Source: Achromobacter arsenitoxydans SY8
GTDB taxonomy: Bacteria; Pseudomonadota; Gammaproteobacteria; Burkholderiales; Burkholderiaceae_B
DNA: 64,000 bases
Direction of reading: 5' to 3'
NCBI RefSeq assembly: GCF_000236785.1
Contig: NZ_AGUF01000043.1
Location: forward strand, 33,453 to 97,452
This document shows, piece after piece, positions 27,399 to 37,141 of the stretch. Every line of letters begins with the position of its first letter. Positions within the stretch are counted from its first letter, which is position 1. The notes beneath the pieces were generated by a model. It was not told where the DNA came from. It saw only the letters and a program-made list of their open reading frames with translations, and did no database searches. Made by a program: the position numbers and the translations under genes.

Positions 27399-28232
27399 AT
27401 GACCATGCAGTCCACACCCGCCGCGCGGAGCCTGTGCGCGGAAGGCGTCAGCGTGACCTATCCCGGCCTGCACGACAGCGGCCCGGTCATTGCGCTGCAC
27501 GACGTCAACCTGACCATCGAGCCGGGCGAATTCGTCGTCGCCCTGGGCGCATCCGGCTGCGGCAAGACCACCCTGCTCAGCCTGCTGGCCGGCTTTCTGT
27601 CGCCCACCGAAGGCGAGATCACGCTGGACGGCAAGCCCATCGTCGGCCCCGGCGCCGACCGCGGGGTGGTCTTCCAGAAGCATGCGCTGCTGCCCTGGCT
27701 GAACGTGCTGGAAAACACGGAGTTCGGCCTGAAACTGCAGGGCGTGGACAAGGAAACGCGCCGCGCCCGCGCCCGCCGCAATCTGGAACTGGTGGGCCTG
27801 CAGGACTTCCACCGCCACATGATCTACCAGCTGTCCGGCGGCATGCAGCAGCGCGTGGGCATCGCGCGCGCGCTGACCTGCGATCCCGCCATGCTGCTGA
27901 TGGACGAGCCCATGGCCGCGCTGGACGCGCTGACCCGCGAGACCATCCAGGAACTGCTGCTGGACATCTGGCGGCAGACCGACAAGATGTTCTTCTTCAT
28001 TACCCACAGCGTGGAGGAAGCGCTGTTCCTGGGCTCGCGGCTGATCGTCATGTCGCCGCGCCCGGGCCGGATCACGCACACCTTCCAGCCGGACTTCAAC
28101 CGGCGCTACCTGGAGACCCGCGATGGCCGTGGCATCAAATCCAGTCCCGACTTCATCGCCATGCGCGAGCAAGTCCTCGGCATCATCTACGGGGACGAGC
28201 GCGCCGCCGCCCCGCACCCGGTCCATGCCTAA
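27399..28232 (+). CDS. tauB: Taurine ABC transporter ATP-binding protein
   Basis: 277 aa. Walker [10 protein letters not shown] near 50-58, Q-loop [12 protein letters not shown], signature [15 protein letters not shown], Walker [13 protein letters not shown] and switch His in [13 protein letters not shown] are all intact. It is a typical NitT/TauT-class ATPase for sulfonate import. It follows tauA and overlaps tauC by 8 bp. With tauA broken, import may rely on a leaky product or a spare binding protein. Confidence 0.93.
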   Translation: MTMQSTPAARSLCAEGVSVTYPGLHDSGPVIALHDVNLTIEPGEFVVALGASGCGKTTLLSLLAGFLSPTEGEITLDGKPIVGPGADRGVVFQKHALLPWLNVLENTEFGLKLQGVDKETRRARARRNLELVGLQDFHRHMIYQLSGGMQQRVGIARALTCDPAMLLMDEPMAALDALTRETIQELLLDIWRQTDKMFFFITHSVEEALFLGSRLIVMSPRPGRITHTFQPDFNRRYLETRDGRGIKSSPDFIAMREQVLGIIYGDERAAAPHPVHA

Positions 28233-29052
28233 GCGCCGCGCCGGCCACACGCCCGCCGTGCCCGGCAAGGTCTACGGGTCTCCGGGCGCGGGCTACAGCG
28301 GGCACATCAGCCTGCTGACCAGCCTGGCGCTGCTTGCCCTGTGGTTCCTGGTCACCAGCGCGGGCTGGGTGCGGCCGCTATTCCTGCCCTCGCCCATCGC
28401 GGTGTACGACAAGTTCGTGTTCGCCATGACCGAAGGCGTCGCCAATTCGACGCTTACCGAGCACGCCCTGGCCAGCCTGTCGCGGGTGTTCGGCGCCTTC
28501 TTCCTGGCTTGCGTCACGGCCATCCCCATCGGCATCCTGATGGGCGTGAACCGGTATGTCCGGGGCGTCTTCGACCCGCCCATCGAGTTTTACCGCCCGC
28601 TGCCGCCGCTGGCCTATCTGCCGCTCATCATCATCTGGTTCGGCATCGGCGAATTCCCCAAGATCCTGCTGATCTACCTGGCCATCTTCGCGCCCATGGC
28701 GATCGCCGCGCGCGCAGGCGTGCGCTCGGTCTCCATCGAGCAGATCCACGCGGCCTACGCCATGGGCGGCACCAGCCGGCAGATCGTCTGGCACGTGATC
28801 CTGAAGGCGGCCATGCCCGAGATCTTCACGGGCATGCGCATCGGGATCGGCGTGGGCTGGACGACGCTGGTGGCCGCCGAGATGGTGGCTGCCGATCGCG
28901 GGCTGGGATTCATGGTGCTCAACGCCGCCCAGTTCCTGGCCAGCGACACCGTGATCATGGGCATCATCGTGATCGGCGTGTTCGCCTTCGCCTTCGACCT
29001 GCTGGTGCGCTACCTGGAACGCTTCGCCATCCCCTGGAAGGGCCGCATCTGA
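28225..29052 (+). CDS. tauC: Taurine ABC transporter permease
   Basis: 275 aa. The ATG at 28225 overlaps the end of tauB (8 bp). About six membrane helices and the EAA-type cytoplasmic loop ([28 protein letters not shown] near 168-195) mark a BPD permease of the SsuC/TauC group ([33 protein letters not shown]). It completes the transporter. A longer upstream reading from 28123 overlaps tauB further and is not used. Confidence 0.93.
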   Translation: MPKRRAGHTPAVPGKVYGSPGAGYSGHISLLTSLALLALWFLVTSAGWVRPLFLPSPIAVYDKFVFAMTEGVANSTLTEHALASLSRVFGAFFLACVTAIPIGILMGVNRYVRGVFDPPIEFYRPLPPLAYLPLIIIWFGIGEFPKILLIYLAIFAPMAIAARAGVRSVSIEQIHAAYAMGGTSRQIVWHVILKAAMPEIFTGMRIGIGVGWTTLVAAEMVAADRGLGFMVLNAAQFLASDTVIMGIIVIGVFAFAFDLLVRYLERFAIPWKGRI

Positions 29053-29162
29053 CAGGGCAATCCCGCATTCCTTACCCCATCCGGCTCCTTTATCCTGAGG
29101 CTCGGACACCCCGGCCGCGGCAGCACCGCGCCCGGCCGTGCCGCAGTCAAAAGGAGCCATCC

Positions 29163-30728
29163 ATGTCCAGCCAGGCCTCGATGCTCAAGCCGGTGCTGTG
29201 GGAACGCCTGTTCGAAAAGGCCAGCGCGCCCAACCTGAGCCTGCAGGGCCGCGTGCGGCAAATGCTGGTGTCGGCAATCCTTAGCGGCCACCTGCCGCCG
29301 GGCATGCCGGTGCCCTCCAGCCGCTATCTGGCCGACCAGCTGCGCATCGCCCGAAACACGGTCGTATTCGCCTACCAGCAACTGGTCTGCGAAGGCTATC
29401 TGGTGTCGCGCGAGCGCAGCGGGCATTTCGTCAGCGACACCGTCATGCAGGGGCATTCCGGCCCGGCGTCCGACGCTGCAACGCCGGACGACACCGCGGC
29501 GGCTGATGCCGCCGGCGGCCACGGCGTGCGCTGGGACGAAAGGCTGCGTTTCCGGCCCAGCCGCCAGCGCAACATCACCAAGCCGCGCGACTGGCAGAAG
29601 CAACCCTACCCCTTCGTCTACGGACAGTTCGACCAGGACCTGTTCCCCACAGCCGAATGGCGCGAATGCTGCATCAAAGCCCTGTCCGTGCTGGACATCC
29701 GCAGCTGGGCGCCGGACCTCATCACGCACGATGACCCCGCGTTGATCGAACAGATACGCACGCAGGTGCTGCCGCGCCGCGGCGTATGGGCGGACGCCGA
29801 GGAAATCGTCTGCACCGTGGGCGCGCAGCACGCGCTCTACCTGCTGGCGGACCTGCTGGTGAATGAGGACACGGTCGTGGGCATGGAAGACCCCGGCTAC
29901 CCCGACGCCCGCAACATCTTTGCCAGCCATACCCGCCACCTGCTGCCCCTGCCGGTGGACGAACAGGGCCTGCGCACCGGCACGCAGCTGCTGGGCTGCG
30001 ACTACGTTTTCGTAACGCCCGGGCACCAGTGCCCCACCACCGTCACACTGTCAGCCGAGCGCCGCGCAAGCCTGCTGGCGCTGGCGCGGCAGGCCGACAG
30101 CCTCATCATCGAAGACGACTTCGAAAGCGAAAGCCGCTGGGGCGAAGGCGCGATTCCGGCCCTGAAAAGCCTGGACCGCGACGGCCGCGTCATCTACGTC
30201 GGCAGCCTGGCCAAGTCCTTCGCGCCCGGGCTGCGCATCGGCTATATCGTCGCGCCGCGCGAACTGGCGGCCGAACTGCGTGCGCTGCGCCGCCTGATGC
30301 TGCGCCATCCGTCCGCCTACATCCAGCGCGCATTCTCGCTCTTCATTTCGCTGGGGCATCACCATTCGCTGCTGCGGCGCCAGTCGCAGGCCTACCAGAA
30401 GCGCGGCGGCGAACTGGCCCGGGCGCTGGCCCGCCACCTGCCGGACTTCAAGTCCATGCCCATCACCGGATCGTCGTCGTGCTGGCTGCAAGGGCCGCCA
30501 TGGCTAAACGCCAAGGCGCTGTCCGAGGCCGCGCTGGCCGAAGGCGTAGTAGTCGAGCCGGGCGACGTTTTCTTCATGGACGGCGTCGACGCGCCCCGCA
30601 ACTTCCTGCGCGTGGGGTTCACGTCGATCCGCCCGGAACTGATCGAACCCGGCATCGAACGGCTGGCCAAAGTCGTCGACGCCCAGCGCCGCGCCGCGCA
30701 GGACCTGGCGTACTGCCCGGGCGCCTGA
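29163..30728 (+). CDS. tauR: MocR-family regulator, TauR-like
   Basis: 521 aa. N-terminal GntR helix (about 25-90, PSSRYLADQLRIARNTVVFAYQQL), a long linker rich in Ala and Asp, then an aminotransferase fold with AHALYL-type glycine region, MEDPGYPDARNIF, VTPGHQCPTT, LIIEDDFESE and the PLP-lysine site SLAKSFAPGLRIGY. MocR-type TauR activates taurine genes in other proteobacteria. Position within the taurine region, next to tauABC and convergent with tauY, supports the name; no test is possible here. Confidence 0.85.
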   Translation: MSSQASMLKPVLWERLFEKASAPNLSLQGRVRQMLVSAILSGHLPPGMPVPSSRYLADQLRIARNTVVFAYQQLVCEGYLVSRERSGHFVSDTVMQGHSGPASDAATPDDTAAADAAGGHGVRWDERLRFRPSRQRNITKPRDWQKQPYPFVYGQFDQDLFPTAEWRECCIKALSVLDIRSWAPDLITHDDPALIEQIRTQVLPRRGVWADAEEIVCTVGAQHALYLLADLLVNEDTVVGMEDPGYPDARNIFASHTRHLLPLPVDEQGLRTGTQLLGCDYVFVTPGHQCPTTVTLSAERRASLLALARQADSLIIEDDFESESRWGEGAIPALKSLDRDGRVIYVGSLAKSFAPGLRIGYIVAPRELAAELRALRRLMLRHPSAYIQRAFSLFISLGHHHSLLRRQSQAYQKRGGELARALARHLPDFKSMPITGSSSCWLQGPPWLNAKALSEAALAEGVVVEPGDVFFMDGVDAPRNFLRVGFTSIRPELIEPGIERLAKVVDAQRRAAQDLAYCPGA

Positions 30729-30731
30729 CGG

Positions 30732-32147
30732 CTACAGCAACTCGTCCCGCAAGTAATACCACCGGTACAGCAACCCCTGCCCGATCCTGCGGAACGGCGC
30801 GAACATATGCCCGGGCAGCGGCGAGTCGTAGATCGGCAGGTCCCACGAAACGCCGTCCTGCCCCATCATCCGCTGCGCCAGCCGCCGGCCGGCATGGGCT
30901 GAAAACGCCACGCCGTTGCCGCCATAGCCAAAGGCGTAATACACCTGCTGCGCCGGATCGGGCTGCGTGATGCGCGGCATCATGTCGTGGCTGACGTCCA
31001 CCCAGCCCCACCACGAATACGCCACGTCCACCCCCCGCAGCGTGGGGAACTTGCGCGCCAGGCCCTCGCGCAGCAGCGCCAGGTGGCGCGGGTTCTCCGC
31101 GTCCGCCCCGCGCAGCGCGCTGCGGCTGCCGATCTGCATGCGGCCGTCGGGCAGCAGGCGGTAGTAAAAACGCAGGGTCCGCGTGTCCGTAATGAACACC
31201 GTGCTTTTCAGCCCCGCCGCCTCGCGCTCGGCCGGCGTCAACACCCGCGTCACCATTGAATTGGACAGCACCGGCATGATGCGGTTGTCCAGCAGGCGGT
31301 TCACGCCCTGCGCGGTGTAGCCGCCCGTGGCGAACGCCACGCGCCTGGCGCGCACCGTGCCGCCGGGCGTCTGCAGCAGATACATGCCGTTGTCCACGCG
31401 CCAGCCCAGCACCGGACTGGCCGGATGCAGGCGCACGCCCAGCGCTCGCGCCTGCCGCAGATACCCATACGCCAGCTTGAGCGGATGCACGCCCACACCG
31501 TCCGGCTCGTGCATCGCGCCCACGGCCTCGCGATCGTCCACATAGCGTTCCCGCAGCTCGGCGCGACTGAGCATTTTCACGTCGTAGCCGAACGTCTCGC
31601 GCATGACGCGAGCTTCGTTCTCCAGGAAGGCCATCTTCTTCTGGCGATGCGCCGTGTACAGGTGGCCGCCCGGCTGCGCATCGCAGTCCACCTGGGCTAC
31701 CAGGCTTTTCCAGTATTCGAAGCCCTCGCGGATCTCCGCATCCAGGCGTTTCGCCGTCTCCAGCCCCCAGCGCGCGATCCACTGCGAACGATACAGGCGG
31801 CCAGAGGCGTTCTGGCCCTGGCCGCCGTTGCGGCTGGTGCAGCCCCACACGGCGCGGTTGGCCTCCAGCACCACGGCCTTCACGCCGAAGTCCCGCGCCA
31901 GCGCCAGGGCCGCGGACAGGCCGGTGAAACCGGAACCGACGATGACCACGTCGGCGTCGATATCGCCCTGGATCGGTCCATCGTCCTCGGGCGGCGTGCC
32001 GGCGGTCGCGACCCAATACGTGGGCGCATAGTCCTGGCCCTGGCCGGGCGGCGACACCAGCGGATCATAAGCCGGGTTATAGGCGTTGATGGCGGCGCCG
32101 GGCGCGGCGGCCGGGCGATGGGATCCGGCAGACATTTGCGTATCCAT
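30732..32147 (-). CDS. tauY: Taurine dehydrogenase large subunit (DadA-type FAD oxidoreductase)
   Basis: 471 aa. An N-terminal tail of about 60 residues is followed by a Rossmann FAD site (DVVIVGSGFTGLSAALALAR), GCTSRNGGQGQNASGR and a C-terminal GGNGVAFSAHAGR. It belongs to the glycine/D-amino-acid oxidase family. With the small NTF2-like TauX encoded just upstream in the same operon (8 bp gap), it fits TauXY, which oxidises taurine to sulfoacetaldehyde and ammonium with electrons passed to the respiratory chain. The family alone would allow another amine. Confidence 0.85.
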   Translation of the reverse strand: MDTQMSAGSHRPAAAPGAAINAYNPAYDPLVSPPGQGQDYAPTYWVATAGTPPEDDGPIQGDIDADVVIVGSGFTGLSAALALARDFGVKAVVLEANRAVWGCTSRNGGQGQNASGRLYRSQWIARWGLETAKRLDAEIREGFEYWKSLVAQVDCDAQPGGHLYTAHRQKKMAFLENEARVMRETFGYDVKMLSRAELRERYVDDREAVGAMHEPDGVGVHPLKLAYGYLRQARALGVRLHPASPVLGWRVDNGMYLLQTPGGTVRARRVAFATGGYTAQGVNRLLDNRIMPVLSNSMVTRVLTPAEREAAGLKSTVFITDTRTLRFYYRLLPDGRMQIGSRSALRGADAENPRHLALLREGLARKFPTLRGVDVAYSWWGWVDVSHDMMPRITQPDPAQQVYYAFGYGGNGVAFSAHAGRRLAQRMMGQDGVSWDLPIYDSPLPGHMFAPFRRIGQGLLYRWYYLRDELL

Positions 32148-32155
32148 GGCCGGTG

Positions 32156-32548
32156 CTACGCCCGTGCCGGCAACGCTGGACGCTGCTTGCGGAACGCGTT
32201 TTTCACGCGGATCTTGCCGTCCTGGAAAGTGAAGACGTCGACCATGTCGGCCTCAACCCGCGAGCCGTCCGGCGCGGTGCCGCGGAAGGTGGATTCGGAC
32301 ACGCCGCGGTCGCCGGCGACCCAGTGCCGGCCGTCGTCCCAGCGGGCGTCGGGAAAGTTCTTCCAGGCCGCGGCAAACGCCGCGCGCACCGCTTCCGGGC
32401 CGGCATGGCGGCTGCCGTACTGCTCGGGGCCGGCGACGGTCTCGAACACGCAGTCCTCGCTCATGAAAGACATCAGGGCGTCGATGTCGTGCCGGTTCCA
32501 GGCGGCCGCGAACTCGGCCAGCATCTCCACGGTGACGGACTTTTGCAT
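32156..32548 (-). CDS. tauX: NTF2/SnoaL-like taurine dehydrogenase small subunit
   Basis: 130 aa with the cone-shaped NTF2-like fold typical of ketosteroid-isomerase relatives (LAEFAAAWNRHDIDALMSFMSEDCVFE; the WDDGRHWVAGDRGV and DVFTFQDGKI strands). TauX proteins belong to this group. It is first in the tauXY operon, with a GAGGAGGG site upstream. It has no signal peptide. Confidence 0.82.
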   Translation of the reverse strand: MQKSVTVEMLAEFAAAWNRHDIDALMSFMSEDCVFETVAGPEQYGSRHAGPEAVRAAFAAAWKNFPDARWDDGRHWVAGDRGVSESTFRGTAPDGSRVEADMVDVFTFQDGKIRVKNAFRKQRPALPARA

Positions 32549-32894
32549 TGCCTACCCTCCTCTGCTGGCGGGGCGCGAGATGCGCCCACGCTGAACACCC
32601 AAGGTACGTTCGGGGTACGTCAGGGTCTAGAACCAGACGCGGGGAATCGCTTGCACCAGATCTAATGCCGAATTTCATTCAACTTGGCATTTGGAGGACT
32701 TTTCGGATTTGTCCTAAGCATTTGGCGGCAAATCGGGATGGATCCTATATGCCATAAACCAGCGATTGCGCAGGATTGAGCACTAAGTCCAAGCGCGTCC
32801 ATTGCCATCCATCGTTGCAAACGGGACGCCTGTTCACAGGCGTGACTATCCACCCAAATCCGGAGGAAGAGGCCTGCTATTGCACGGAGCAAGC
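32549..32894. other. Divergent intergenic region, tauX / effector operon
   Basis: 346 bp without a gene. It is notably richer in A and T from about 32660 to 32760 than its surroundings. It should hold the tauXY promoter on the minus strand and the effector promoter on the plus strand. No clear operator was found. Confidence 0.6.
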
Positions 32895-33116
32895 ATGCCT
32901 TCTCAATCCGACCAGCGCTTCACCTTCGACCTCGTCGGCAGCGAGGCGCCGCTCGACGCAGACGTGGAACGGTACCTCGCGCTGATCTCCGGCAACCTCT
33001 GGCTACTGCATAGCGATGAGGCCCGCGTCCTCCTCAACGACCTCACAGAGTCCCCTCAGGCCCGCCTTCGCAAGTTGGAAGCGCTGGCGCGCGGGAAGGA
33101 ATCTTCCAATGACTAA
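32895..33116 (+). CDS. Small leader protein of the effector operon
   Basis: 73 aa from ATG 32895 (GGAGC site). It has no signal peptide or membrane segment; it reads FTFDLVGSEAPLDADVERYL then SDEARVLLNDLTESPQARLRK and a charged end. Its stop overlaps the effector start by 8 bp, so translation is coupled. No family is recognised. A chaperone or adaptor for the effector is possible, as such small genes often precede type VI cargo, but that is inference. Confidence 0.65.
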   Translation: MPSQSDQRFTFDLVGSEAPLDADVERYLALISGNLWLLHSDEARVLLNDLTESPQARLRKLEALARGKESSND

Positions 33117-36069
33117 AACAAGTGCTGGCAGTGCAACGTCGACACCGGCATGCAGTCCGCGCGTTCCCATCCTGCCCATCCGCTACGCGATCGTGCCCAA
33201 CGCGGGCGGCGCGCCGCTGTACCGTTATGCCGAGTCCGGCTTCAAGCTGGAGCAGGGCTTACCCAGGATCGAACTCTCTTCCTACACCTTGCGGGCGCTT
33301 CGGCCTGGGTACGTCTACGTCTTCATGAAGGGCCCCAAGGGCGAAAAGTTTGTCATCCATGAATACGACGGCGAGGGCCACTACAAGGAACTGACCTACC
33401 TGGGCCTGGAACAGTATCACCGCAAGGATCGTTACCGGACCGTAAGCAGCCGGGGTTGGGTTTGGGCCGATACGAGCCCCGACACCGCCAGCGAAGTCTG
33501 GATCGGCTTCAGCCCGCACCTATGGACCAATGCCGTCACAGCCAGGATGGCGGCGGACCCGTCTGCGCGCAAACGTCATATGCGCCAGATCGACATGGCC
33601 GAGCTGACCTCTGGCGAGAAAACACCCTCAAGCCAGCCGCACGTGTTGCCCGCCAGCGCATTGAGCCATTGGGTCGAGGACTTCAAGCCCAGGGACCAGC
33701 GCATGGACCTGGATTGGAGCAGCCATTGCAGCAAGGACGATCTGCCCATCAGCACCTTTCTGGCCCAGGGGCAGCACTATCGCTACACGCAGCCGCGCGT
33801 GCCGGTGGTAGTCGTACTTAATGATGCGGAGGGCCTGAGCCTGGATCTCGGCCTTTCCGTCGCCGCCTACCAGCACCAACTGCGCGACATCTTGCCAAGC
33901 CAACAGCATGAGGCCATTGCAAAACAAGGCAAAGCGGAGTTCGCCGTACCCGCCTGTTTCAGCCAGGACGTCGAAAAGCTGAGCGTCCAAAGCCAGCGCT
34001 ATCACCATAAGAATCTGGTAGCCATACTGCTGGAGCAGACGCTGCAATCCATGTACCCGGCGGACCAGACGCCGCCGGAAACCCTGGCCAGGCTGCGCGA
34101 CGAATACCAGCGCAAGCAAGTCGGCGGCAGCCGACGGGCGACGCTTTCCGAATTGCGCTATCAGGTTCTTACCGATAGCCGCATCTCGCCGATGGGCCGA
34201 CGCCTTGCTGAGCGCATTGATACCGCCAAATATCACGCTTTCCTGGCCGAACGCGACCAGCGCGAGGCGCACCTGCGATCCTGCCTCGACACCGCCCTGA
34301 AGGCTTGCCGTGACCATGACCGATGGCTGGCCACGGCAGAGTCTGAGCACCGGGACGTTCCCACCAGCCTGGCCGCCGCGCTGGCCGCCTACGACCGTGA
34401 CGAGCGCCTGTCGGCCGGGGGGCTGGAAGTGTCTCTGGCCCTGATGATCCACCCCATGAGCCAGGCCCTGCCGGGCACCGAAGACGACGACGCGCGATTC
34501 CAGCGGCTGTCCGCCTGGCTGGACAGGCAGGACAGTCCGCTTTACATGGCGCTGGCGCCATTCAACCCTTTCAAGGAAAAGGCCGATTCGGTCGGCACGC
34601 TGTTGGGGGCCGCCGACAACGCCATCGAAGGGCTGGCCGGCCGCTTCCCCGCCATGGCCGGGATCACCGACTTGACCGCTGAGGCGGTGACGACCGTAGT
34701 GCTCACGCGTCTGCCAGGCAAGACGCGCTGGACCGCTAGCGACAGTTTGCGGCAGCGGGTTCTGGCCGCGGTCCAAGAGGCCAATGGGGAGAAAGCCGTG
34801 GGATTGATTGGCGCGCGCTACCGCGTCACCGACCAGGCAGTGCTGAACGATGCCTACAGCAAGGAAGTGAACAATTTCCTTCAATCCGGGATGGCCGAAG
34901 TCACCGAGAGTAAGCGTGTCCGAATCACCGGTACCCGTACCGTCACCATCGAGCAGACCCTTACCCGGCGCGTGCGCCCGAACGTCTCGGCGTTGCTGAC
35001 CACTGCCGGGGGCGGGGTGCTGAATGTGGGCATGCTTTGGTTCAATGTGATCAGCCTCAAATCCGCGTATGCGAGCTTGAAGAAGGACGCCGACGTAGCC
35101 GCTTCCGCCGCTTTTGCGTCCGCAATCTTCGGTGTGGCCGGGGCCACGGCCGCCGTTTTGGTCAGCGCCCGCGCAACGCAGAAGGTGCTTGTGCTGCGCT
35201 ACGCGGCAGCGGCGCCGGGTATGGAATTTGGCAATGGGTTCATGCGGTTCATTGCGGGAAATCTGTTTGCGCGGTGGGTGGGGTATCCCGCGATATTGGC
35301 GGGGTTTGCATCTGATGTTGTATCCGCAAACCGAAAGCACCAGTCTGGTGATGAGGTTGCCGCTGCCTATACGTTCGGTGGAGGTGTCTTGGTCGGGCTT
35401 GGATCTGCTGTCGTACTTGAAGGCGCCTTAGCCATTGCGGGCCCAACAGTGGTAATTCCATACGCCGGGTGGGCTGCCGCAGCAATCGTGCTTGTGGGCG
35501 CTGGAATTCTTGCTGGTGGCGTTTGGCTTCACTCCCTAGCGGCGGCGCACGTTCACAGCCCCCTCGAACTCTGGGCGGCTCGCGGCATCTTTGGCACGCG
35601 CAAGAACGACGGCGAAATCCGCACTGGCATCGCGTTGGACGCAGACAAGATGCTTCCCCCCTTTGACGACGTGGCCGAGGAAATCAAGGCCTGGTATGCC
35701 GCGTACTACGCGCCACAACTCCTGGAGAAGCAGCAGGCCGAGGCGTTGGGCATCAAAGATGTCGACAGCCGGTGGCAAAGCGCATCCTCATGGTCAATCA
35801 CAAGGAGTGCCGCTCCGAGTGTTGTGGAGTTCACCGTTTTGTGTCGGGGATACCTCATCGGGCAAAGCGCTTGGTCCGAGATGCTCGAACAAGACAAAGC
35901 CTGCGTTCCCGGTACCCCTGCCTGCTACGACACCGCAGCAGGGCTGGTCCTGCATTACAGGAAAGAAATCACGGATGCTCATCAAATGATATTGACGGTC
36001 AATTACTGCCCAAATCAGGGCATGGATGAAAGTGCCGTGGCCACCGTGCAGTTCAAGTTGGAGGGCTGA
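33109..36069 (+). CDS. Type VI secretion effector, VasX / BTH_I2691-like, pore-forming type
   Basis: 986 aa. The N-terminus (RVPILPIRYAIVP then YRYAESGF and LRALRPGYVYVFMKG near residues 15-70) matches the VasX-type N-terminal module. A middle region of about 500 residues is mostly helical and charged. The C-terminal part has several hydrophobic segments (about 624-648, 665-690, and a long pair at 754-814), like a colicin-type membrane toxin. Then comes a polar tail with two Cys. It starts at ATG 33109 within the leader gene. Composition drops towards AT after about 35215. No vgrG, hcp or tss gene is near, so delivery would depend on a system elsewhere. A membrane protein gene follows, likely immunity. 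Confidence 0.85.
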   Translation: MTKTSAGSATSTPACSPRVPILPIRYAIVPNAGGAPLYRYAESGFKLEQGLPRIELSSYTLRALRPGYVYVFMKGPKGEKFVIHEYDGEGHYKELTYLGLEQYHRKDRYRTVSSRGWVWADTSPDTASEVWIGFSPHLWTNAVTARMAADPSARKRHMRQIDMAELTSGEKTPSSQPHVLPASALSHWVEDFKPRDQRMDLDWSSHCSKDDLPISTFLAQGQHYRYTQPRVPVVVVLNDAEGLSLDLGLSVAAYQHQLRDILPSQQHEAIAKQGKAEFAVPACFSQDVEKLSVQSQRYHHKNLVAILLEQTLQSMYPADQTPPETLARLRDEYQRKQVGGSRRATLSELRYQVLTDSRISPMGRRLAERIDTAKYHAFLAERDQREAHLRSCLDTALKACRDHDRWLATAESEHRDVPTSLAAALAAYDRDERLSAGGLEVSLALMIHPMSQALPGTEDDDARFQRLSAWLDRQDSPLYMALAPFNPFKEKADSVGTLLGAADNAIEGLAGRFPAMAGITDLTAEAVTTVVLTRLPGKTRWTASDSLRQRVLAAVQEANGEKAVGLIGARYRVTDQAVLNDAYSKEVNNFLQSGMAEVTESKRVRITGTRTVTIEQTLTRRVRPNVSALLTTAGGGVLNVGMLWFNVISLKSAYASLKKDADVAASAAFASAIFGVAGATAAVLVSARATQKVLVLRYAAAAPGMEFGNGFMRFIAGNLFARWVGYPAILAGFASDVVSANRKHQSGDEVAAAYTFGGGVLVGLGSAVVLEGALAIAGPTVVIPYAGWAAAAIVLVGAGILAGGVWLHSLAAAHVHSPLELWAARGIFGTRKNDGEIRTGIALDADKMLPPFDDVAEEIKAWYAAYYAPQLLEKQQAEALGIKDVDSRWQSASSWSITRSAAPSVVEFTVLCRGYLIGQSAWSEMLEQDKACVPGTPACYDTAAGLVLHYRKEITDAHQMILTVNYCPNQGMDESAVATVQFKLEG
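35934..35959 (+). repeat. Direct repeat, source copy at effector 3' end
   Basis: 26 bp that recur at 36954-36979 with one mismatch. Here they encode part of AAGLVLHYR near the effector C-terminus. Confidence 0.85.
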
Positions 36070-36070
36070 G

Positions 36071-36121
36071 GAAGTGGCTATATCGTGGCAGTTTTCAAGA
36101 CAAGGCAGAACGGGCTTGGCG
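36071..36121 (+). repeat. 51 bp inverted repeat, copy A
   Basis: This covers the effector/partner junction, including the partner's GTG start. It matches 37142-37192 in reverse complement at 49 of 51 positions. Confidence 0.88.
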
Positions 36122-36937
36122 CCAGCTATTGGCGATCAATTGGTCAGCGTTGATCGGCATGTTCTCTGCTTGCGGAATCCATGGGTTGCAGATTCTGTGT
36201 TCATGGGAAAGATGTACACCTCATCCATGCTAATTCTCTTTTTCTGGAATAGTGTCCTATGGTGGGATTCTGGAATTTGGCGTATATCAGACACCTTTGA
36301 TTTTTTGTTTTTTTTAATGGTGCTAGTAGGCCCTTTTTTCGCTGCCCCTCTTTTATGGTATCGAATATTCCTGATCAAGCGCCTCTCCAACTTCTACTTC
36401 AACCGCAAAACCCAGCGTATCTACTACCAGCGCAACAAGACGCTGATAGCCTTCGATTGGGCTGAGACTGAGGGCGGCGTGTTCGTGCGCAATGAGTTTG
36501 GCGGCAGCTCGTTCAGCACGAATTTCGCACTCGCCTTCGGCCCGCGACCGGCGCCCGGTGAAGAGAAAAAACGCGTCGCCCTCTGGGTCGACAGCAACGC
36601 ATCCACCAATCCCGACCCGCGCCACGTTGCCCAGGTTTGGGAGTACATCCGTCAGTTCATGGAAAAAGGCCCCGACCGGTTGCCCGAGCCAGGAGAGCCG
36701 AACTGGTGGTACGTGCCGCTGCACAGCATCTGTCTGACGCCGGCCGAAGCTTGGCACCATTACGCCCCGTGGCGTACCGGCGAACGTGGAGAGCGGCAGG
36801 GCAAGAAGAACTGGCTATTGCCGATGTGGCTGGTGCTGTTTCCCTACAACCTGTTCTCGGCATTGTGCTGGTGCGCAGTATGCCGCCTGTTCAACGTGCG
36901 CGCCGCGCCGCCGCCGGCGCAAGCTTTGGAAGGTTGA
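36074..36937 (+). CDS. Membrane protein next to the effector, probable immunity protein
   Basis: 287 aa from GTG 36074, four bases after the effector stop; an ATG is not available before the conserved start SWQFSRQG. Two hydrophobic stretches lie at about 50-60 and 70-95, and a C-terminal one at about 255-275 (LLPMWLVLFPYNLFSALCW). The rest is a cytoplasmic domain with FNRKTQRIYYQRNKTLIAFDW. Such two- to three-helix proteins sit beside VasX-type effectors and confer immunity; I think it belongs to the DUF6708-type group, not confirmed. The N-terminal 300 bp are AT-rich while the rest is GC-rich, a sign of recombination. Confidence 0.72.
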   Translation: MAISWQFSRQGRTGLAPAIGDQLVSVDRHVLCLRNPWVADSVFMGKMYTSSMLILFFWNSVLWWDSGIWRISDTFDFLFFLMVLVGPFFAAPLLWYRIFLIKRLSNFYFNRKTQRIYYQRNKTLIAFDWAETEGGVFVRNEFGGSSFSTNFALAFGPRPAPGEEKKRVALWVDSNASTNPDPRHVAQVWEYIRQFMEKGPDRLPEPGEPNWWYVPLHSICLTPAEAWHHYAPWRTGERGERQGKKNWLLPMWLVLFPYNLFSALCWCAVCRLFNVRAAPPPAQALEG

Positions 36938-36953
36938 GGCTGGCATTTGGTGG

Positions 36954-36979
36954 CGCAGCAGGGCTGCTCCTGCATTACA
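36954..36979 (+). repeat. Direct repeat, second copy
   Basis: Matches 35934-35959 at 25 of 26 positions, 17 bp after the partner gene stop. Confidence 0.85.
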
Positions 36980-37141
36980 AGAGCGTAGCTCACCAGATTA
37001 CGCTGCCTAGCGAGGACCTTGGACAGATCCGGAGAGGCGGCAGCCTGCGCCTTCACTGATTCGAAATAGTTGGCGATGAGCGTTGCGCTCTGCAACTTCT
37101 GGGCATTCTTGCCGGGATACTTGGTCTTGTCCGCCAGCCGC

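Noticed and set aside
28341-29162. N-terminal extension of the TauR-like gene to 28341
   Set aside because: It overlaps tauC in another frame; the GntR domain begins after ATG 29163.
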